Shown: piece after piece, positions 22,986-31,370 of the stretch
Layout of the letters: each line of letters starts with the position of its first letter
Numbering within the stretch: position 1 is the stretch's first letter
Origin: Lysobacter enzymogenes
Lineage (GTDB): Bacteria; Pseudomonadota; Gammaproteobacteria; Xanthomonadales; Xanthomonadaceae
Direction: 5' to 3'
NCBI RefSeq assembly: GCF_900106525.1
Contig: NZ_FNOG01000003.1
Location: 1 to 64,000 of the forward strand
DNA: 64,000 nucleotides
Notes under the pieces: model-generated
Database searches by the model: none
Told to the model about the DNA's origin: nothing
The model's input: the letters and a program-made list of their open reading frames with translations, nothing else
Made by a program: the position numbers and the translations under genes

Positions 22986-23040
22986 AAGATGGAAAACATC
23001 TTATTACGCATAAGTAAGAGTTCTTACACATATGTAAGAA
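22986..23040. promoter_or_regulatory. Cluster of three inverted repeats in an AT-rich segment
   Basis: Three perfect dyads follow each other: AAGATG-5-CATCTT (22986-23002), CTTAT-5-ATAAG (23000-23014) and TTCTTACA-4-TGTAAGAA (23021-23040). The stretch is much richer in AT than its surroundings and lies between the divergent recombinase (start 22781) and the gene at 23205. It is a likely operator and promoter region. Confidence 0.55.
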
Positions 23041-23204
23041 AAACGAATTTTCTGATTTGTGATGGGCGTCTTATTGCAAGAGCGGGTTCCGGTGAGCAAA
23101 AGTCACCGATGCATAGTTCGAGAAAGCCGGGGCGGTTCCGGGCATGCAAGATTAACTTTGTGCCCGCGTCCCACGAACTCAGTCTTCGAACCTTCATCAA
23201 CCCC

Positions 23205-23864
23205 ATGGCCACCAGCAAAGCTCAGTATCACAAGGAGTCGCTCACGCAGGTGCTATTGGCTTGTGGCTTGAAGCCTGAGCGCGAGTGGGAGACGAAGGAT
23301 AAGTTGCGTGCTTTGATCGATGCCAAGCCTGACTCGGTGGAGTTGCTCGCGGGGGTAGCGGACTTCTGGCTGGATTTGGACAAGAAGACGGGCCCCGCCC
23401 GGCGCAAAGCACCGGACCCTGCGAGCCCTTTCCGTAAGCGGGGACAGAAGTGGGTGGCGACCAAGGGCGAGGTTGCCGAGTGGGATTTGGCCTGGCGAAT
23501 GAAAACGGTGGCTCAGGTCCTTACCCAGTCCAAGAGCGCGCGCGGGCGGAGCATGGCCGCGGCATTCCTGCTCGAACGTATGCCCATGGCCATGTGGTGT
23601 GGCGGCACCGAGCCGCAGATGGTGGGCCCAGCGGTCATGCTTCCGTCGAGTGTTGAACGTCTAGCGATTGAAGAACTGGATGTGGTCTGGCTGCGGCCCG
23701 ACCAAGCGCTGCGGCGGCGCTGGCTGGATCCGCAGGACGCCCAGGACTTCCTGGCGCTGTTCCGCGCCGCGCAAAAGCTCCACGCCGATGAGCTGGAAGA
23801 GGTCCAGCGCAACTTCAACACGGCGGATGCCCTGGGCTTACGGGATCACAGCGGCCGCCTGTAA
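23205..23864 (+). CDS. Hypothetical protein
   Basis: I place the start at ATG 23205 (MATSKAQYHKESL, 219 residues). The reading frame upstream to 22929 is AT-rich operator-like DNA and unlikely to be translated. The protein is mixed helical, with a Trp-rich middle (EWDLAWRMKTVAQVL) and an acidic helix near the end. No family is recognised. It diverges from the second recombinase, with the dyad cluster at 22986-23040 between them. Confidence 0.65.
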   Translation: MATSKAQYHKESLTQVLLACGLKPEREWETKDKLRALIDAKPDSVELLAGVADFWLDLDKKTGPARRKAPDPASPFRKRGQKWVATKGEVAEWDLAWRMKTVAQVLTQSKSARGRSMAAAFLLERMPMAMWCGGTEPQMVGPAVMLPSSVERLAIEELDVVWLRPDQALRRRWLDPQDAQDFLALFRAAQKLHADELEEVQRNFNTADALGLRDHSGRL

Positions 23865-23995
23865 CCGCTGTTTGGTGATTTGGCACAAATCCAGAATATA
23901 GCCCAGCCGTTTCTGTCTCAGTCTGTGCGACTGGGGTGTATTGGACTAGGGAAGCCCATGGCCGGCCCCGGCTTCATTCCCGTATTCGAGTTCCT

Positions 23996-24754
23996 ATGAC
24001 CAAGAAAGCCGTGGTGAAGTCGCCCGCAGATCCAGCGCCCGCAGAGGCGCCTGCGCGCATGATCGTTAGTTTGGGAGCCCTGCTGCCGGCGCTGCTGACT
24101 GCCGCCACGCTTCTCGGGTTCTGTCTACACCTGATCGGGCATGCCGACGATATTACCTACCTGGCGGCGCTAGGGATCGAGCCTGACCTCATGCCGCAGA
24201 CGGCTGAGGCGAACGTCATCATGGGCTATGGCGCGGTCATGAATCAGGGCGCCAATCTGCTTGTCACGCCACCGATAGGCAAAATCGCCGTCGTATTCGT
24301 CGCGGTCACCATTGCGATCTGGATATCGCAAGTGCCGGCGAGGAGAGCGTCCCCTCCTTTCAAAACATGGCTCAGTCGCCGTCCTCGATGGATCCAAAGG
24401 CTGATCGTGTCGAGCTTCGCATCCGTGTTGGGACTGGTCATGGTCGTAGCCTTCGGCGTTGCCCTGCTGGTCGTAGGGGTCACTCCGGCAGGCGTGGGGA
24501 TGTCCTCAGGAAAAGAGCGGGCTGACAAGATGCGTAAGCGCATAGCAGCGTCGGAGCCTGAGCACCGTTCTGAGCTCTGGCGGGGAGAAAAGCGGGAAGC
24601 ACAGGGTTACTTGGTCTCCATCAATAATGAGCGACTCGCGATTTACGACATCGATAGCACGTCGCTGCGGGTCTTCCCCAAGGACGGGCTGGAGATCCGG
24701 TCGGCGTTGCGGACGGTCGCACCCTCTCGAAGCGGCGATGCCGCGGCCCCATGA
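23996..24754 (+). CDS. Three-TM inner-membrane protein
   Basis: I use the ATG at 23996 (MTKKAVVKSPAD, 252 residues). Three hydrophobic helices are clear: about 26-48 (SLGALLPALLTAATLLGFCL), 92-110 (IGKIAVVFVAVTIAIWI) and 136-162 (SVLGLVMVVAFGVALLVVGV). A soluble C-terminal part of about 85 residues looks like a small beta domain (GYLVSINNERLAIYDIDSTS). The family is not recognised. It precedes the CHAT protease gene by 174 bp on the same strand and could be its membrane partner; this is inference. Confidence 0.7.
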   Translation: MTKKAVVKSPADPAPAEAPARMIVSLGALLPALLTAATLLGFCLHLIGHADDITYLAALGIEPDLMPQTAEANVIMGYGAVMNQGANLLVTPPIGKIAVVFVAVTIAIWISQVPARRASPPFKTWLSRRPRWIQRLIVSSFASVLGLVMVVAFGVALLVVGVTPAGVGMSSGKERADKMRKRIAASEPEHRSELWRGEKREAQGYLVSINNERLAIYDIDSTSLRVFPKDGLEIRSALRTVAPSRSGDAAAP

Positions 24755-24928
24755 GAGTAACGCTGAGTGGAATTGTCGATGGGCGGGTGATGTCCAAAAT
24801 AGATGCATCCAGCGAGCGGTGCCAATGCGGCCACAAGGCAGTCGTTCGGTCGACGAGCGGGGTGTGAGCGCCATCGGTGGCCTCGACTAGCTGGCTCAAT
24901 CGCGAGCGTTTGAAAACAGGGAGGCGAT

Positions 24929-25975
24929 ATGTCCGTGGAGCAGTATCGACGGGAAGTGGAGCGTCATCAGGACAGTGTGCGCAAGTTGCAGGCCGAAAAG
25001 GCGCGCGAGGTGTCCTACGCTGCGTCTGAGCGAAAGAAAGCCGGTGATGCAAGAGCGGGTGCCGCTAGAACATCATCGGTATCGACTGCGAGGACGAAAC
25101 TCAAGGATGCAGAACGCTACGATAGTAAGGCCGTCAGCCATGATCGACGGATCGCTGATATCGAAGGGAAGATCGCCAGGGCCAGCAAGCAGCAATACGA
25201 TGCCCAGGTAAAGCTTGGGAATGCTGAGAAGCAGGCCGCGCAGAAGCTGAGCAGAGAGAGGAAGCAGCAAGAACAAGCGGATGCTCGTGCGCGATCTGAG
25301 GTCAATGGGCGGCTATCAGAGCACGATCGTCTCCATCGTGCCGCGTTTCGCAGCATCCAGGATCTCCAAGCGCTTCCCGCGACCATCGGGGTCTTGTTCC
25401 TTGCCGCCAACCCGTTGGACCAGCAGCAGCTGCGATTGGATGAAGAGGTTCGCGCAATCGGCGAGATGATCCGTAAGTCGGAGCACCGGGATTCCGTGAA
25501 GCTCGAATCGCGATGGGCGGTGCGCCCGCTCGATATCCTTCAGGCACTCAACGAGTTCAAGCCGAGGGTGGTTCATTTCAGTGGCCACGGCTCCGAAGAT
25601 GGTGATCTTGTGCTTCAGGACGGCTCGGGCAATGCCAAGATGGTCTCTAAAGAGGCCATCGTGCAGACCATGATGACCGCGGCGGACGACATCCAACTCG
25701 TCTTCTTCAATACCTGTTACTCACGAGACCAGGCCGAAGCCGTGGTGGCGCATGTGCCGGCGGCAATTGGGATGAACACCGCGGTCGGCGATGACGCCGC
25801 ACGTGTGTTTGCCGCGCAGTTCTACTCGGCCATTGGGTTTGGCCTTTCCGTTGCAACCGCTTTCGCACAAGCCAAGGCGGCGTTGCTGCTGGAGGGGATC
25901 CTTGAGGATGATGTCCCAGAGCTATTCATCGCCGAGGGAATTGATCCAGCCGAATTGGTTCTGGTGAAGCCTTGA
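24929..25975 (+). CDS. Coiled-coil CHAT-domain protease
   Basis: 348 residues, ATG after GGGAGG at good spacing. Residues 1-145 are a charged coiled coil. Residues 150-345 form a caspase-like CHAT domain with the catalytic pair H220 (VVHFSGHGSEDG) and C263 (LVFFNTCYS). CHAT peptidases are used in bacterial defence as executioners or proteolytic switches, for example in gasdermin- or CRISPR-linked systems. No gasdermin-like or sensor NTPase partner is adjacent, and the upstream neighbour is a three-TM protein. A strong hairpin terminator follows at 26029. Confidence 0.88.
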   Translation: MSVEQYRREVERHQDSVRKLQAEKAREVSYAASERKKAGDARAGAARTSSVSTARTKLKDAERYDSKAVSHDRRIADIEGKIARASKQQYDAQVKLGNAEKQAAQKLSRERKQQEQADARARSEVNGRLSEHDRLHRAAFRSIQDLQALPATIGVLFLAANPLDQQQLRLDEEVRAIGEMIRKSEHRDSVKLESRWAVRPLDILQALNEFKPRVVHFSGHGSEDGDLVLQDGSGNAKMVSKEAIVQTMMTAADDIQLVFFNTCYSRDQAEAVVAHVPAAIGMNTAVGDDAARVFAAQFYSAIGFGLSVATAFAQAKAALLLEGILEDDVPELFIAEGIDPAELVLVKP

Positions 25976-26028
25976 ACCCAGCCGGGCGTGAAGCCCGTTT
26001 CCGGGTCGCAGTGGTCCATTGGCCAAAA

Positions 26029-26055
26029 CAAAGCCCCCGAAAAACGGGGGCTTTG
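26029..26055. terminator. Hairpin terminator after the CHAT gene
   Basis: A perfect 11-bp stem, CAAAGCCCCCG and CGGGGGCTTTG, with loop AAAAA. It separates the CHAT gene from the converging effector gene. The T-tract is short. Confidence 0.75.
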
Positions 26056-26242
26056 ACTTATCAGGCGCTTGGTGAGAGTTCTACATCCCAGCCCCGTCCG
26101 CGGACAGTGCAATGGCCCGAACCGTGACGCCATTATCCAGATCAGCGCGGCTCATCGCAGTCATCAAAGCTCTCAGTAGGGTGTCAGAAAACTCCGAAAT
26201 GTGTGCGGCAAAAAAGATGCCAGGTCGAGCTCCCTATCGGGG

Positions 26243-27688
26243 CTAAAGCGTCATCTTCGGTCCGCCTTGGCTCGGACCGTCCATTGCCTGGGTCTGTGTC
26301 TGAGCCTGCTGTTGGGCTTGCTGTTGATTGAGTTGCTCAACGCGGTCCAGGCTCTTCTCTGCAGGTATCTGGGCCGCGCCGTTGGCCTCCACCGCGACAT
26401 GGTGATGTGGGCCCGCCGGCCCATGGGGCGAGGCATACCCAATGAGGTTAGGTGCGCCATCGGCACCCTTGCCGATGATCACTCCTGAGAGGTTCTGGCC
26501 CACGGTAGGATCGGCCTTCACCGCCGCGAGCCCGGCGGCGGCCAGGTTGCGGGCTTCAGTTTGAGTCCAACGGCCATCGGCCTGGGCAGCGCGGTGGAAC
26601 ATCTCGAAGGTCGGTTGATCAGGGTGGCCGGCGCTGTCCGCGCGGAAGGCGGTGGGCGCTGCCGGTGCTTCGATATCAACATCCTTTGGTGCCGGCTTGG
26701 GCCCGCCTGTGCTGGTGTCGTTGACCGTCTTCCATGCCAGCTTGCCGTCACTGATATCGGTAAAGCTGAAGCTCTTGCTCGTGCCAGGAAGATCCACGCC
26801 ATTTCGTTCGATCTGGGCGAGATCCAGCTTCAGGCCCTTCAAATCGATGTGGGCCTCCGGAACTGCTTGCGTGGTGCCTTTGGCTACATCGGCGTGGACT
26901 GAGGCGATCGTGGCCAGCACGCTCGGGCCGTAGTAGTTGCGATAGTTGGAATCGCCATGTCGGCCGAGTGTTGCCCCTTGATCATAGTGGCAGGCGGCCA
27001 CTGCTTCGACCGCGGGGCTTTTGAAGCGGTTTCCGGTGAACTGAAACCCATGATCCGAAAGTTTGATCCCGGGAGCTAGCTCGGCGTGCCTGGCGTTTTC
27101 TTTTCGCTCAATGCACCCCGTGGAGGCGTCCATGCGGCGGAGGAACTCCTTCTCGTTGTATCCCCCAGGCTGGCTCGCGATCCGGCTCGCGACCGAGTTC
27201 ATGCCGATGAGCTCGGACAGTGCTTCGTCGTTACGAGTGAAGTCCAGATAGCGTCTTGCTTCCGGGGTTACATCCACCTTGGACGCGTTGCCTAAGCCCT
27301 CTGTGAGCTTGATCTCGATGGCGGTCGATAGTCGGTCGATCTCCGCCGAACGTGCTTTCTCGGTCAGTGCGTGACCCGTCTCATGGCCCAGAGTGCTGGT
27401 GATGTTGTCGATGCGCGTCTGGAGCTTGGCATCCTTGTCTGTGAAGGTTTCGGCGCTGACAAAGATGGTGCCGGTCTCTTTGTCGTAATGGCCGCCCTCA
27501 TGCTTTTCGGCGCTCACACCGATGCGTCTGAGGGTTTTTTGGTTGACGGCGTCGACCATGACGCTGGCCAGGTAAGGGGAACTCGCGATCGATGCCTCGA
27601 CATCCTGGGCGGCGTTTGGCGGTAGGCCTTTTTGTTTGGCGAACTCGTCGACGAGGGTGCGCAGTTGCGGTGGCAACGGCTCAGCCAT
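26243..27688 (-). CDS. X-Tfe type IV secretion effector with HExxH toxin domain
   Basis: The start ATG at 27688 (MAEPLPPQLRTLVDEF) overlaps the end of the lipoprotein gene by 8 bases, giving 481 residues. The N-terminal domain has a zinc-peptidase signature, H102-E103-T-G-H106 in TLGHETGHAL, with a candidate third ligand (E155 or E159 in NDEALSELIG). The C-terminal 120 residues match the XVIPCD secretion signal of xanthomonad bacteria-killing T4SS effectors: HPDQPTFEMFHRA, then PAEKSLDRVEQLN, then a Gln-rich tail. It should be delivered into rival bacteria and act in their periplasm, perhaps on cell-wall peptides. The linked lipoprotein is the likely immunity protein. No T4SS genes are in the window. 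Confidence 0.85.
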   Translation of the reverse strand: MAEPLPPQLRTLVDEFAKQKGLPPNAAQDVEASIASSPYLASVMVDAVNQKTLRRIGVSAEKHEGGHYDKETGTIFVSAETFTDKDAKLQTRIDNITSTLGHETGHALTEKARSAEIDRLSTAIEIKLTEGLGNASKVDVTPEARRYLDFTRNDEALSELIGMNSVASRIASQPGGYNEKEFLRRMDASTGCIERKENARHAELAPGIKLSDHGFQFTGNRFKSPAVEAVAACHYDQGATLGRHGDSNYRNYYGPSVLATIASVHADVAKGTTQAVPEAHIDLKGLKLDLAQIERNGVDLPGTSKSFSFTDISDGKLAWKTVNDTSTGGPKPAPKDVDIEAPAAPTAFRADSAGHPDQPTFEMFHRAAQADGRWTQTEARNLAAAGLAAVKADPTVGQNLSGVIIGKGADGAPNLIGYASPHGPAGPHHHVAVEANGAAQIPAEKSLDRVEQLNQQQAQQQAQTQTQAMDGPSQGGPKMTL

Positions 27689-28538
27689 GGCGCACCTCGG
27701 CGTCGTCCGCGTCGATCTCGACGGACAGCACGCAAGGCCGCCCCTTCGGATCTGCGGCATCGACCGCTCGATAGAGGGTCACGACTAGGTAGAACGTGAT
27801 GTTGTTGGCGGGCACATCCTTTCGGAACGACCAAGCTTCCTTCAGGTGAGGCGCGTTCTTGGAGCGTGAGTAGCCCAATGCAGCGATGTCGTCACTAAGC
27901 GGCTGGAAGTCCAGGCTGCAGGTAGGCAGCGCGTTCTCGGGTTTCCGTGGATCGCCCTTCCAGCCAGCGGGCGTCCAATGGATTTCGACATGCTGGCCTG
28001 GCGTGCCCGGATACAGCGTATCCACCGAGACGCTGTAACGACCGCCACCGGTCAACTGGCCTTCGGCCAACTGGCTCTCTGCATCTTCTGGGTCAGGCCC
28101 CAGAGGGGCACCCAAAACCCGCGCAACATGGGACGGTTCCGTATCTCGGGCAGTTTTCAAGCTCTTGATGAGCTTCAGCACCCGATCTCGCAGTTCCTCG
28201 GTTGCCAGAGCGGGGCCTTGGGTCAGCTGGATGGGGGGAGACGGGGCGCGGTCGGTCTTTGCCGGAGGCGCCGCGCGGGAGGCTGCTTCCGCAGCTCGGT
28301 CGGCTGCGGAAGCGGCGGCATCTGCGGCTTGCTCTGGCGTGGCGGTGGCGTCAAAGGCAGTAGGCGATGGGGCCGTCATGGCGGAGTTCTCCTTGGGCGT
28401 TGCAGGGGTTGGCTCGGCGGGGGGTTGGGCGCAGGCGGTGAGGCCGGCCAGGGCCAATGGCAGCAGCCAGAAGGGGGTGATGGCGCTCGGCCTCGGTCGC
28501 TCGTGAGGCGCAAGCACGGCGTTCCTTGTCGTTTTCAC
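27681..28538 (-). CDS. Lipoprotein, probable immunity protein for the effector
   Basis: 285 residues from GTG 28538, with GGAG 5 bases upstream. The N-terminus is a lipoprotein signal with lipobox LTAC (C36), followed by a long Ala/Pro-rich linker (about 37-105) and a compact C-terminal domain with three cysteines. Its 3' end overlaps the effector start, so they are co-translated with immunity first. Lipoprotein immunity (X-Tfi) paired with an XVIPCD effector is the known arrangement in Xanthomonadaceae. Direct sequence similarity to a named X-Tfi family was not recognised. Confidence 0.8.
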   Translation of the reverse strand: MKTTRNAVLAPHERPRPSAITPFWLLPLALAGLTACAQPPAEPTPATPKENSAMTAPSPTAFDATATPEQAADAAASAADRAAEAASRAAPPAKTDRAPSPPIQLTQGPALATEELRDRVLKLIKSLKTARDTEPSHVARVLGAPLGPDPEDAESQLAEGQLTGGGRYSVSVDTLYPGTPGQHVEIHWTPAGWKGDPRKPENALPTCSLDFQPLSDDIAALGYSRSKNAPHLKEAWSFRKDVPANNITFYLVVTLYRAVDAADPKGRPCVLSVEIDADDAEVRHG

Positions 28539-29184
28539 TCGATCTCCTTGCGCCGGCGGCCCTGGTAGGACCAGGAACGGGCTGGTGTCCCGTCAACAAT
28601 GCGCAACTTTCATTTGCGCAGCAAGCCGTTTTTTCTCGGGCAATCAAAGGCATACCGAGACAGTCGGCGCAGATTTGACGCCCTTCCGAGAGAGTGTGCC
28701 AAGTAGGCACATTGGGGGGCGCTTTAGGCCGTTGATGGGGAGCCAAGTCCCGAATGAGGGCTATGGGGAGGCGATCACTCAGGAGGCGACCACAGGCGAG
28801 TGCTCGATCGACACATCCACTCCGCCGTCTTTGGCGCGCTGATCGCCGCCCAATAAATGGAAGTGGATTTTTCCGTATGCAGGTGGCTGGAGTTTCTATC
28901 ACGCGACCCGCATAGGTCGGTTGGCCATGGGCTTCGGGCCGTGCGGCGGCCAGCGCGCGCAAACGGTCGAGAACCCAGTGGCTTAGATGTGGGTCAAAAG
29001 CTGCGGCGTCGATACGCAATGGACGCGTATTAGCATTGAATCAAGAGAGAACTGAGCCTTAGGCGGCGTCCCGACCTGATGGAAAAGGGGCGTGCATGAA
29101 ACGATTGCCAAGAAAGACCTGTAAGGGCCGAACGCAGTTGGCACTGCGGTGTTCAACCATTGGCTGACACTATAGGCCTCACGG
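28539..29184. other. Intergenic region with possible gene debris
   Basis: A gap of about 650 bp between the lipoprotein start and the SH3 gene stop. No intact gene with a ribosome binding site is seen. The part 28779-29019 has coding-like minus-strand segments in two frames (separate entry). The rest shows nothing I can name. Confidence 0.5.
28779..29019 (-). pseudogene. Possible frameshifted gene fragment
   Basis: The minus strand reads RIDAAAFDPHLSHWVLDRL in one frame near 29019-28930, then GKIHFHLLGGDQRAKDGG in another frame ending at a TGA at 28779. Both stretches have plausible amino-acid composition and neither has a start signal, so a decayed gene broken by a frameshift is possible. 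The parent family is not recognised and chance cannot be excluded. Confidence 0.25.
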
Positions 29185-30282
29185 TTACTGCGAATTCGTC
29201 CCTTGCAACGCATTAGGCGCGCGGCGAAGGTAGTGTTTGAGCACCCAGCCTTCAGCGTCATGCTGTTTGTCCGTAACCTGAAAACGAACATGCACCCAGC
29301 GCCCCCGCTGCTCCGTTACGATTACCTCTTGGCCAGGCGCCAAGACCCCTACCATCACGCCCCCGGTCGTTGACGACTTAACACGAACGCTTCGGTCTCC
29401 AGCCGTGTAGCGGGGGCCAGGAGAAGGCACGCGTTCGGCCAGCAGCTCCAGAGCAGCGTTGAGGCGCTCCTGCAAGGCTTCCTCCCGGGCGAAGTGGCGT
29501 GTCAGAGCCTCTCGATCTTGTTCCGAGCGCGCTTCCGAACTCTTGGCTTCCAGGTGGTCGTGAACGTTTTTAGCGGCATCCTGAAGTAGAGCCGCGAGTG
29601 CGATGATAAGCATCAGCACCGTCATCATGTCGGGTCGGGGGTGCTGTGCTGGACCCTCGTTTTCCAAGCGGAGCTGATCGACCAACTGATTTAGGCTCTC
29701 TGCATTGCGATCTATCTCCTTCCACGCGGGCTCCAGTTCCGCGTCATTCGCCGCGACACCCGCTGTATCACCGCTTTCGAACGCGTCGGGCGATTGCGGT
29801 TCCGCGACTCTCAGCGCGAAACGCAACGCGGCGATGTCCAGGCGGCGAAGCGTATCTTGAAGCGGGTCTGTAGAAGGTAGTGTCGAGATCGCAAGCGCCT
29901 GCGTCTTCTGCGCAAGATCGAACGTGGACGCAAAGTCGTTCCAAGACGAAACGGGGTCGGCGTGACCGAGAGCGCGTTTGATGAGCGCTTGAACATCGTT
30001 GTGGCGGTCAATCCCAAGGGCGGCGTTCAGCATTTCTTCGTATCTGTGGGTGTTCAAGTCACGGATCAAAGAGTCAACGCTTGTATAAAGGCTACTTTGT
30101 ATATGGCGTCGATAACCCTCCCGCGAGGTCGGGCCGCGGATCATGTCGTTGAGCTTTTTCAGTTGCTCCGTTGGTGAGGTGAGGATGCTCTGAATGTCTC
30201 GCGACTTCGTCGATGAGAGTGTTGCCAATACATCGGCCGCGGCGGAACGCGGATCCTTGGGAAAGAGATTGTCGTTTCTCAT
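29185..30282 (-). CDS. Single-TM protein with C-terminal bacterial SH3 domain
   Basis: The ATG at 30282 (MRNDNLFPKDPRS) follows GGAG and gives 365 residues. A helical N-terminal half (to about 215) is followed by one membrane helix (MMTVLMLIIALAALL), a charged coiled coil (EARSEQDREALTRHFAREEA), and a C-terminal SH3b domain (RSVRVKSSTTGG to GWVLKHYLRR). SH3b domains often bind cell-wall peptides or other proteins. No family for the N-terminal part is recognised. It stands alone between weakly coding regions. Confidence 0.75.
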   Translation of the reverse strand: MRNDNLFPKDPRSAAADVLATLSSTKSRDIQSILTSPTEQLKKLNDMIRGPTSREGYRRHIQSSLYTSVDSLIRDLNTHRYEEMLNAALGIDRHNDVQALIKRALGHADPVSSWNDFASTFDLAQKTQALAISTLPSTDPLQDTLRRLDIAALRFALRVAEPQSPDAFESGDTAGVAANDAELEPAWKEIDRNAESLNQLVDQLRLENEGPAQHPRPDMMTVLMLIIALAALLQDAAKNVHDHLEAKSSEARSEQDREALTRHFAREEALQERLNAALELLAERVPSPGPRYTAGDRSVRVKSSTTGGVMVGVLAPGQEVIVTEQRGRWVHVRFQVTDKQHDAEGWVLKHYLRRAPNALQGTNSQ

Positions 30283-30477
30283 GCGGAAGGCTCCAGGTAT
30301 TCGGTGTAGGTGGCAACAACGATAGCGTTCTAGGTGCACGCTATCACGCATCCGTTTTCCCACGAGTTTCGAAGTCTCGGTGCGTCATCAAGCCAGCGGT
30401 TTTAGCGCTATTTCGTGAACCTTCCAGCAGGCCGTAATTTTTTCTAGAAATCAGCAGGTCCCGAGCCCCAGCCTTGT

Positions 30478-30861
30478 TCAAAAGACCTTCTTGCCGAGGG
30501 CAATCAACGCGTTTCGGTAGCTGGAGCCTGCTGCTTTGGCGTTGAAAAGCGCTTGTTGATCTTGGGGCGCGATGGGGGCGTAGACAATCCCTCCTCTGCT
30601 GCTGGTATAGAAGCAGTAGAGGCCTGAAAGCATCGGCTGGCCGTAAATCTGGTAAATGCCTTCATCCTGGATGGCGATGAAGATATGCTTCGGCTTTCCA
30701 TCGTTGTGGGTGGAGTTGATCGCGTCCTTCATCCATGCCGAAGTCCCGTTGTCTCTGTGCCATTTGACGACGGACTTTTTCTCGGATTTGAGGCATTCCA
30801 ACAAGACGCCCGATTGGCCGCCGATCGTAATAAGAGTCAGGGTCTGCCGATACTTGGACAT
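30478..30861 (-). CDS. Hypothetical protein
   Basis: 127 residues from ATG 30861, with GGAGG about 10 bases upstream. The sequence is a mixed alpha/beta pattern (LTLITIGGQSGVLLECL, HIFIAIQDEGIYQIYG) with no membrane segment or known motif. The divergent small gene at 30915 shares its upstream region. Confidence 0.7.
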   Translation of the reverse strand: MSKYRQTLTLITIGGQSGVLLECLKSEKKSVVKWHRDNGTSAWMKDAINSTHNDGKPKHIFIAIQDEGIYQIYGQPMLSGLYCFYTSSRGGIVYAPIAPQDQQALFNAKAAGSSYRNALIALGKKVF

Positions 30862-30914
30862 TGACTTTCGAACCTCCTCTGTTATCCAGAGCCTCCCCGC
30901 TAGCAGGATTGGCT

Positions 30915-31151
30915 ATGTTCTGGATCGAGATTACCACCCTGAACGGGGTGGAGGCGCGGCTTGAGAGCATTGGCGAGGAAGACCTGCGAGAACTAATGCC
31001 GCTGTTGTCGAGCCTCGGGGCCGCTGGCCACTTTGGCGAGGTCGGTTCCTCAAAGGTGACCGGAGGATGGCTGGCCAATGGGGCGGCCAGCGGATACGAC
31101 AATGCGCCCACACTTATTGTCAGGGTGTGGCACAGCAGTTCGTCTCACTAG
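30915..31151 (+). CDS. Small hypothetical protein
   Basis: 78 residues from ATG 30915 (MFWIEITTLNGVEARL), with AGGA 7 bases upstream. Codon choice looks genuine. It has a beta start, an acidic helix (EEDLRELMPLLSSLG) and a Gly-rich end. No known family. Expression is unproven, and an upstream ATG at 30861 would overlap the divergent gene. Confidence 0.5.
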   Translation: MFWIEITTLNGVEARLESIGEEDLRELMPLLSSLGAAGHFGEVGSSKVTGGWLANGAASGYDNAPTLIVRVWHSSSSH

Positions 31152-31370
31152 GTTGCCGCCGCCGCAGTCCAGTCTGAGCAATATCCTGGTCTTCGCGCGC
31201 CGTTCCGCGAGCCCAGCATCCTCATCGCGCTAGCGCCTCATGATGCGACCGCTATGTCGAGCGGTCCATCTAGTCCGCGGATCCATCAGGCCGGATGCTG
31301 TTGATCGTGAATGATCGTAATGGGCTACATCCCGGCCAGGCGGTCGTTCGGGTGTTATCTATCGCCGAGA

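Noticed and set aside
28585-28842. Small plus-strand ORF of 85 codons
   Set aside because: No ribosome binding site, odd composition and no motif.
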